Below, piece after piece: positions 1 through 6,300 of a DNA stretch of 9,247 nucleotides (positions within the stretch are counted from its first letter, which is position 1; each line of letters starts with the position of its first letter). The stretch spans positions 1 to 9,247 of the forward strand of contig JAFNWZ010000345.1 of the NCBI GenBank assembly GCA_017379255.1, given 5' to 3'. The notes below the pieces were generated by a model. The model was not told the origin of the DNA and did no database searches. It saw only the letters and a list, made by a program, of their open reading frames with translations. The DNA is from Akkermansia sp. Its GTDB lineage: Bacteria > Verrucomicrobiota > Verrucomicrobiia > Verrucomicrobiales > Akkermansiaceae. Made by a program: the position numbers and the translations under genes.

Positions 1-85
1 TTAGCTGTGCTACAAGAATTTGAAAGCAGTCCTAATGAAACGTTGGGACACATGTGAAATTTTGCTGCATATCCGAAAATCCAGG

Positions 86-113
86 TTGACAACCCGGCGG
101 GGCTTGCTAAAAT
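86..113 (+). promoter_or_regulatory. sigma-70-type promoter with extended -10
   Basis: A consensus -35 hexamer TTGACA lies at 86-91, followed by a 16-base spacer and TAAAAT at 108-113 (one mismatch to TATAAT). The bases TGC at 105-107 just before it give an extended -10 (TGn) element. Transcription would start near 119-121, leaving a leader of about 48 bases before the ATG at 168. This is the only convincing promoter-like pair upstream of the gene. That it is used is an inference from sequence; the spacer is one base shorter than the optimum of 17. Confidence 0.65.
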
Positions 114-119
114 GTGTAG

Positions 120-143
120 GTTGCGACAGAATGTCGCCATAAC
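120..143 (+). promoter_or_regulatory. stem-loop at the predicted 5' end of the mRNA
   Basis: GCGACA (123-128) and TGTCGC (132-137) form a perfect 6-bp inverted repeat around the loop GAA. Three further pairs (GTT at 120-122 with AAC at 141-143) can form if CAT (138-140) bulges. The predicted start site falls at the base of this stem, so the transcript would begin with a hairpin. 5'-terminal hairpins are known to protect some bacterial mRNAs from decay, ompA being the classic case. The same palindrome could instead be a protein-binding operator over the start site. Neither role is shown by the sequence. Confidence 0.4.
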
Positions 144-167
144 TGATTTTCCGTACCATTTTCCCAC

Positions 168-3100
168 ATGAAACTTCACCTGAATCTTTCCCTCCGCCGC
201 GCACTCCTCGCCGCCATGGCTGCTGTTGCCACGTTTGCCTCCACTGCTACAGCCGGCGTAATGCACAGTGATGCGACCTACCAGACCTACACCGACTTTG
301 GCCAGAACTGTGGCCGATATGTGGTCGGCAGCAAGGTGAATGCCCTGCTCTCCCACATCCGCGCGGAAGAAGGCGGCATCACCATCGACTACACGGACGG
401 CAGCGATAGCTTCCTCATCTCCAACGAGCAGGGAATGATCAGCTTCAACGCTACACATGACGATGGGCATTCCGCTGTCATTTCACCCACATTTATCGCC
501 ACCGTACTGCACAACGGCTCCTTGGATGGCTCGTTCTCCGAACGCACAGTCGGTTCAAGCCACGCTATCAACTACGAGGCTATCGACATTCGAGGTTCCA
601 AAAACTTCCGTCTGGCTCCGAGCTGGGGGGATGGCCAGTACGACTACATGCTGCAGCGACAGAGCAAGGTAGTGACCGATGTTACCTGGAACCAGCTCAC
701 CTCACTTACATATGACCAGATTGAGAATCTGGATGGAGGGTATATCTACCATTCCGGCTCCGGTACCATGTACCAGTGGGATGAGGGAAACGAAACCATG
801 GTCAGCAAAGCGGGCCCCTATTCTTTCATCATTGGTGCCATCAACGGCATAACCAATGGCCAGGTGCATGCGGATGGCAAGAATATCAGCATCCACCAGA
901 ATCCGGATTACATTCCGAACGATGGTGCAAGCGTGGCGAATCCGCTGCCGAACGGCATCCGCCCCGGTGACTCCGGCAGTCCGACTTTCATTTACAACGC
1001 CAACACCGGCAAGTATGAATACATTGCCGCCCAGCAATCAGCTGGCGCAGAGGCATACGGCCAGGCCCGCGGCAATGTGGAGTGGACTCAGAAAATGCTC
1101 ACGAAGTTCGATGCGAATATCGACATGAGTGAAACCTCCACCATTCATCTGAGCGCAATCGACCAAACCGGTGAAACCATTTCCGAAATAGTAGGTAGCA
1201 CGGAATACAAAACCACCCTGCACTCCGGCATTGCCACAGATGCCAACGGCAACGAAGTCGGCTCTTATATCGGTATACAGGCGGGGGTCAACACATGGGC
1301 GGATCTTTCCGGCCGCAAGAACATAAACAACTGGTACGCCTACGAAAACAAGGACTATACGTGGGGCAGCCCCACTTATGGCCAGGTTATCTCCGATTTG
1401 AAGATATCTGATGCAGACCTCTTCTACACCCAGAACCTGGTGTTCACGCCTTCCCAGGCCTCCAGCAACATTGTGCTCGATGCCACTGTTGATCTTGGCA
1501 TTGGCTACGCAGAGTTCAACAAAGGGGAGAACATGGATAAGGCGAAGTTTTACATTACCGCCCAATCTGCCGGCACCATGTTCAACCACGCCGGCTATGT
1601 CGTCAACGAAGGTGCAGAAGTCCACCTGCGCCTGACGAATCCAGAAAAACACATGACGGAGTGGCGCAAAATCGGCGCGGGTGATTTGTACATCGACGGC
1701 ACCGGTGATACCAATGCCCTGCTCAATGTGGGCGGCAACGGCAAGACCTACCTGAGCCAGACCGGTGGACACGCTGCCTACAATGTGCTGGTCAACAGCG
1801 GTGCTACGGTTGTCATCAAAAACACCAGCCAGATTGAACGCGACCTCACCTTCGGCGCCGGTGGCGGCACACTGGATATGAATGGCAACAACATGGAATG
1901 GTACACCAGCGGAGGCGAAAGCCGCGAAGGCTGTTTCACCATCCAGGCCCTTACGGAGGAAGCCATGATTACCAACACCGCCGACCAGGTAACCCTTACC
2001 TATAAGCAGGGAGGCAACACAACCTACAAAGGCTCCTTCTCGGATTCTGCAACAGGCAGCCTGCATGTCGTGTACGATGGCGGCGGCACCTGGACGCTGA
2101 ACAGCATCCACACAGATTTGACATCTCTTTCCAACAGCGGGTTCAAGGTAAACAGCGGCAAGGTTATCCTCAGTGGCACAAATACGGTGCATGGCATGGG
2201 CTCAGCCACAGCAACTAATACAAACCGGCTGCAGCTTGAAAATGACTGGCATTATGCAGATGCGGCCATGGGCACGGTGGAGGTTGTGGACGGTGCGACT
2301 TTTGAGCTGGGAAGTCATGCCCGCCTGACGGGACAGATGTATCTGTACAACGGAGGCACCTTTATCATCCGCGAAGCCGTCAAACACCAGTATGAATATG
2401 TAGAAGGCGGCTCCACACCGGAAGACACATACCAATACGCCGATTACTATGGTTACAAGGGTGTAGGAAGCGCAGCCGATATCTACCTGGGAGGTAGCAA
2501 CGCTGCCCTCAGGATTGAATACAGCGAAGGCACCACGGCCAATACGACCATTGACGCCAGCATATCTGGTAAGGGCTCGGTTTCTGTAGACACGGGGCTC
2601 TCCGGTGGTACCCTGACTCTCGCCGGCAACAACTCCATGTCCGGCACCAAGACCATTGTTTCAGGCGGGTTGATTGCCGATTCCGCTACAGCCCTGGGCA
2701 ATACAACAACCAACAAATGGAAAATTCAGGAAAAGGGCTGGCTGGTCTCTCATGTAGACGACGGAGCAACGCTGCTGGGCAAGATTGACTCATCATCGGC
2801 GGGCGTACTGGCACTTTCCGGAAACACAACCACCCAGCTGGATCTTTCCGGGCACAAGTCACTCTATGTAGGTGCTGAAATTGGTAAAACGATTGAATAC
2901 GGCGAGAAGGGAACCTCCACAGAGCTGGTTGCACAGAACAGAGCCTGGAGACTTGGCGGCGGCGGCGGCACCCTGAATGTCAATTTCCTGCTCACTGGAG
3001 AAAACGACCTCATCATCGGCAATACATACTCCAGTGGCACGGTACACCTGGCCAATAACGGCAACACTTTCAGCGGTGATATCATCATCATGGGCACGGG

Positions 3101-3383
3101 CAACATCCTGACCTATGAGAGCAAGTCCGCTCTGGGCAATGCCCATGTTGCCCTTTCCTACGGCAATACGCTTGCTCTGCACAGTGCTGGTGATTTGCAT
3201 CTTATCAAGGCTGATACAGGTTCAGAAACCGGCGCAGAGGGTATTCTGGCCGCTGTTTCTTCCTTTGACCTGGATATGAGCAACTACAGTATCGCTCTGG
3301 GGGCTGTGGGCGATATGGCCTACACCGGCACGCTCACGGTAGATGCTGAAAAGGCTACCGCTTCGGTGGCAACGGTAATCTGA
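168..3383 (+). CDS. S6-family serine protease autotransporter, N-terminal part (frameshifted)
   Basis: This frame encodes a predicted secreted protease of the IgA1 protease/SPATE type. Residues 1-29 form a signal peptide: basic n-region, hydrophobic core ALLAAMAAVATFA, and A-T-A at 27-29 before the likely cut. The protease domain follows, opening with the S6-like YTDFGQNCGRYVVG (41-54). The triad is complete: H115 in ATVLHNG, D159 in YDYMLQRQSK, S269 in PGDSGSP. Residues about 499-640 match the conserved S6 region after the protease domain (KIGAGDLYIDGTG at 501-513; GGGTLDMNG at 565-573; later EEAMITN). Beta-helix follows, with a PATR-type repeat near 816-844. The frame ends after 1071 codons, and its last nine residues (1063-1071) are out-of-frame read-through past the break at the A run 3349-3352. 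S6 proteases are usually about 1,300 to 1,800 residues and need their C-terminal barrel for surface export, so this product alone would be incomplete. The ATG at 168 is chosen because the signal peptide starts there; no Shine-Dalgarno motif precedes it, only pyrimidine-rich sequence. The substrate is unknown; mucin or immunoglobulin would be guesses. Confidence 0.85.
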   Translation: MKLHLNLSLRRALLAAMAAVATFASTATAGVMHSDATYQTYTDFGQNCGRYVVGSKVNALLSHIRAEEGGITIDYTDGSDSFLISNEQGMISFNATHDDGHSAVISPTFIATVLHNGSLDGSFSERTVGSSHAINYEAIDIRGSKNFRLAPSWGDGQYDYMLQRQSKVVTDVTWNQLTSLTYDQIENLDGGYIYHSGSGTMYQWDEGNETMVSKAGPYSFIIGAINGITNGQVHADGKNISIHQNPDYIPNDGASVANPLPNGIRPGDSGSPTFIYNANTGKYEYIAAQQSAGAEAYGQARGNVEWTQKMLTKFDANIDMSETSTIHLSAIDQTGETISEIVGSTEYKTTLHSGIATDANGNEVGSYIGIQAGVNTWADLSGRKNINNWYAYENKDYTWGSPTYGQVISDLKISDADLFYTQNLVFTPSQASSNIVLDATVDLGIGYAEFNKGENMDKAKFYITAQSAGTMFNHAGYVVNEGAEVHLRLTNPEKHMTEWRKIGAGDLYIDGTGDTNALLNVGGNGKTYLSQTGGHAAYNVLVNSGATVVIKNTSQIERDLTFGAGGGTLDMNGNNMEWYTSGGESREGCFTIQALTEEAMITNTADQVTLTYKQGGNTTYKGSFSDSATGSLHVVYDGGGTWTLNSIHTDLTSLSNSGFKVNSGKVILSGTNTVHGMGSATATNTNRLQLENDWHYADAAMGTVEVVDGATFELGSHARLTGQMYLYNGGTFIIREAVKHQYEYVEGGSTPEDTYQYADYYGYKGVGSAADIYLGGSNAALRIEYSEGTTANTTIDASISGKGSVSVDTGLSGGTLTLAGNNSMSGTKTIVSGGLIADSATALGNTTTNKWKIQEKGWLVSHVDDGATLLGKIDSSSAGVLALSGNTTTQLDLSGHKSLYVGAEIGKTIEYGEKGTSTELVAQNRAWRLGGGGGTLNVNFLLTGENDLIIGNTYSSGTVHLANNGNTFSGDIIIMGTGNILTYESKSALGNAHVALSYGNTLALHSAGDLHLIKADTGSETGAEGILAAVSSFDLDMSNYSIALGAVGDMAYTGTLTVDAEKATASVATVI
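255..1127 (+). other. Peptidase S6 (chymotrypsin-fold) catalytic domain
   Basis: This segment encodes residues 30 to about 320, the part of the protein comparable to the protease domain of EspP, Pet, Hap and IgA1 protease. The catalytic His codon is at 510-512 (context TVLHNG, compare TVAHN in SPATEs). The catalytic Asp codon is at 642-644 (context YDYMLQRQSKVVTDV, compare the DFSIQRLNK block in SPATEs). The catalytic Ser codon is at 972-974 (GDSGSP). Spacing of the three residues (44 and 110 residues) is in the range usual for the family. All motif residues needed for activity are present, so the domain is predicted to be active. Alignment was by eye from memory of the family; cleavage specificity cannot be read from it. 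Confidence 0.82.
2613..2699 (+). repeat. PATR-type autotransporter-associated beta-strand repeat
   Basis: Residues 816-844 of the first frame read LTLAGNNSMSGTKTIVSGG and continue to SATALG. This follows the usual PATR pattern: L-x-L-x-G-x-N, then S-G-T-x-x-I, then G-G-L and a closing A-L-G. Such units occur in passenger domains of very large autotransporters and each supplies roughly one or two turns of beta-helix. Related but diverged units recur in the second frame at 3779-3877, 6965-7063 and 8351-8440. Confidence 0.6.
2943..3083 (+). repeat. diverged tandem passenger repeat, copy 1
   Basis: This 47-codon unit (residues 926-972) has the pattern W-R-L-G-G-G-G-G-T-L, then L-x-G-x-N-D-L, then G-T-V-x-L-x-x-N, ending F-S-G-D-I. 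The same order of landmarks recurs at 3353-3490 in the -1 frame. It includes five consecutive GGC codons at 2955-2969 (Gly5). Confidence 0.6.
3347..3383 (+). other. frameshift point: one base missing in an A run
   Basis: Upstream coding sense is in the frame of 168. Downstream sense is in the frame of 3353, a net -1 shift. The downstream frame is closed on its left by TGA at 3347-3349 and the upstream frame closes at TGA 3381-3383, so the switch must fall between these. The run AAAA at 3349-3352 followed by GGC is the simplest place: with one extra A the codons read GCT GAA AAA GGC TAC CGC TTC, giving A-E-K-G-Y-R-F-G-G, which matches A-W-R-L-G-G in the sister repeat at 2943-3083. Possible causes are a real one-base deletion (pseudogene or strain variant), a homopolymer sequencing error, or ribosomal frameshifting. 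Confidence 0.9.
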
Positions 3384-6300
3384 CCCTGGATACGGCTCTG
3401 GAGGGCTCAGACCTCATGTATATTGATGGTCAGGGTAATGAGGGCAGCAGTGTCACCCTTGCCCAGGAAAATGCGTTCTCCGGCAGCATTGTGGCAGGTG
3501 GCAAACTGAACGCAGACAACAGCGCCGGCAGCATCGGCATTTATGCAGGCCATGCGGAAACATACGCCTCACTGGCCTCCATGGAGCTGCAGAAGGGTGC
3601 TACCTTGTGCACCGATGGGCATAACCGCATGGTGGTGCAGAATCTCACCGCGCAGACAGGCGCCCGCATCACCAATAACGGCAGTTCGGATTCGACCCTT
3701 GAACTGCACGTGACCACTGGCTCGAGCACTACCATTGAGGACGGCGTGCTTGTTGATGCAGAAAACGCCTCCCTCTCTCTGCTCAAGACCGGTCAGGGCA
3801 CCCTTTCCATGGAAGCCAACAAAGAGTGGAGTGGCGGCCTGACTATCCGCGAAGGCCAGGTCAACATTCACGCAGGCAATGGCGGCGTGGGTGCCAACAG
3901 TAACACCATCCACATCGAAGAGGGAGGCACACTCCGGGTCGATGCCTTCCAAGGCAGCTACACAGGTATCGGTAACACCATTCTCCGGCAGCATCTCTCG
4001 GGCACTGGCACCATTGAGGCAGCCAGCGGCAGCAGCATGTTACTCACCCAGCAGGCCGCCGGCTTCGAAGGCACGGTACGTGTAACCAACAATACCCGCC
4101 TGTATGTCGGTACCGGCATGACATACAATACAATGAGTCTGGCCACATACAACAACGCACAGGCTTTTGATAAAGCCACCATTCAGGTAACCTCCGGCAG
4201 CCAGGTGAGACTCACCTCAAACCTGCTGCACGTTTCCGAAACCGCGGTCACATCGGCAGCAGACTACATTATTGCAGGCAACGGCATGGCTGGGCACACA
4301 GGAACAGGCCTCGTCCAGGATGCGCTGAACACCGGTGCCTTGTCCATTGACTGCGGTGCCACCATTACAGGCAACGTGACCCTGGCAGATAACGCTACCA
4401 TCGCCTCATGGTCAAAGAACGTCGTTGATTCCAAAAAGAATCCGAACTCTACTGCATCTGCTCCGTTCTGCTGGTATCGCTGCAACAATGGCTCCAGCGT
4501 AATAGAAAGCAAATACGGCATCAAGGATTACCTCGGCGGTACGATACGCGGTCAGATTCTGGGCGAAGGTAAAAACCTGACCATTGCCGGCACCGAGGGG
4601 ATGACATTCACGGCGGATGCGGCCAGCACATACGGAGATTTGCTCATCAGCAACGCCAATGGTAACAACACCGATAAGTTTGCCCTGCGACTGGATGGAG
4701 GCAAGGCGGTGAGCCAGACTTCTACCGCGCTGGGTAAGGGAAATGTAACGCTGAACGACGGGCTTATTCTGCGCCTGGCAGGCACGGGCGTGGCAAATCA
4801 GGCAGATGTGGTCTATACCTACGCCAACAACATCTCCGCCGGCGACAATGCCACCATTCAGAGCTATAATATAACTAACAAGCTCACGGGCACGGTGAAT
4901 ATGGCAGACACCCTGAACCTGTTCACGGCGAATGGCGGTGTGCTGGAACTTGCCGGCAATATTGCTGGCAACGGCAACCTCCACATCGGTTCCGGTTCAT
5001 CTGTTGTACTGAGCGGCAGCCAGGGATTCGGAGGGGCTCTCAGCGCAGATGCAGGAGCATCGCTGACCCTGGCATCAACCACCGTCTTGTCGGCTGACTC
5101 TGAGATTACCGGTTCTTCTACGCTTCATCTGAACTTGAAGGGAACGGCAGATTTCACATTAGGCAACATCACGGTGAACAGCAGCGAGGCCAGAACTGCC
5201 ACCACCTTGAATCTCTGTTTTGATTTTACGGATACACCAAGTGCAGACAACTCCGCTTCATGGTCGAGCCTGACCAGCTCCATTACGGCAGACAGCACGG
5301 TTATCGGCCTTGAACTCAACATGTTTGATGACCTCCGTTCCGGTGATTACCTCCTTGTCACCCAAGCAGGAAGCACCACGGAATACAGCCTTGCAGATAC
5401 GATGGGCGGCCGCCTGTCTCTGACAACGAATGAGGATGGAGCAATAGTGCTCCATGTGGGGGCAGATGACCGTCTTTACTGGACTGGCAAGCAGAGTTCA
5501 AACTGGGACTCTGACATCAACTGGAAATCCGAAAAGGACGGAGATTCCGCCTATAAGGCCGGAGCATACGTCATGCTTGACTCCAGTGAGGTTGATTCTG
5601 CAGCCGGACGTGAGACCATTGCTCTTGGCAGTGGAGAAACGACGGTAAGCACACTTGCTGCCCAGAATTCCAGCTACGAAATAAGCGGAGAAGGCCGGAT
5701 TACAGGTGAACAATTGCTTGTCGGCAACAAGGGCGACCTGAAACTCAGCAACACCGGAGGCGCGGCTTTCAGCAACGGCGTAAGAGTAGATGATGCCAGA
5801 CTGGAAGTGAGCGGAGGCACGCTTACCGCCAATGTAACGGCTGAGAATGGAGCAGATTTCACGCTCTCCGGCAATGCAACCATGACTGGAGACATGCACT
5901 TGGAAAATGCTGATGGCACCATTCAGAATTCCACCATCAATGGGAATATCACCACCGCTGGCAGTGGCACGCTGACCCTGAGCGCTGCCAGAATGGGGAA
6001 ATCCCATACAATGGATTTTGATGCCGGCACACTGACGGTGACCTCTGATACAACGCCCACCATGAGCGGCACATTCAGCTATGCAGAGGGGCAGGACCAG
6101 CTGCAGGTTCTGGGTATGTCCATTGCAGGCGGCGGGCTCAGCTCAACAGCCGCGCTGAAGGTTGACACCCTGAACATTTCCGATGGCTCACTAGCTCTGA
6201 AGCATGCAGCAGGAACAACCACGGAAATCGGGAAAATTACCGGCAACGGTTCCTTGCGTATGGAAAGCTCCGGCAACCTGAACCTGGGGAATGCCAGCGT

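Larger units (their letters stand above)
3353..3490 (+). repeat. diverged tandem passenger repeat, copy 2 (contains the break at its start)
   Basis: This 46-codon unit in the -1 frame reads G-Y-R-F-G-G-N-G-N-L-T-L, then L-x-G-S-D-L, then S-S-V-T-L-A-Q-E-N, ending F-S-G-S-I. It keeps the landmark order and almost the exact length of copy 1 at 2943-3083. Starting right at GGC 3353, it shows that the frame is correct from that base onward. Confidence 0.6.

Noticed and set aside
49..56. palindrome CACATGTG upstream of the promoter
   Set aside because: An eight-base palindrome alone is expected by chance and there is no second copy or known operator match.
1..85. tail of an upstream gene or its terminator
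   Set aside because: No convincing coding frame, stem with T-run, or other element could be made out in these bases.
10..204. 64-codon minus-strand frame over the promoter region
   Set aside because: It is short, overlaps the promoter, leader and signal peptide of the real gene, and has no recognisable product.
1038..2192. 384-codon open frame on the minus strand
   Set aside because: It lies wholly opposite the S6 protease coding frame, shows no recognisable domain and has the look of a codon-usage shadow.
2955..2969. five tandem GGC triplets as a variable repeat
   Set aside because: Changes of whole triplets keep the frame and would only alter a Gly run, so there is no sign of a switch function.
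3347..3353. classical -1 slippery heptamer (X XXY YYZ) at the break
   Set aside because: The bases TGAAAAG do not fit the pattern; only a single-tRNA slip on A-AAG is possible.
4412..4984. 190-codon minus-strand frame and similar shorter ones (3569-3994, 5498-6007, 6317-6928, 7820-8314, 8519-9040)
   Set aside because: All overlap the plus-strand passenger frame, several overlap each other, and none shows a promoter, ribosome site or domain.
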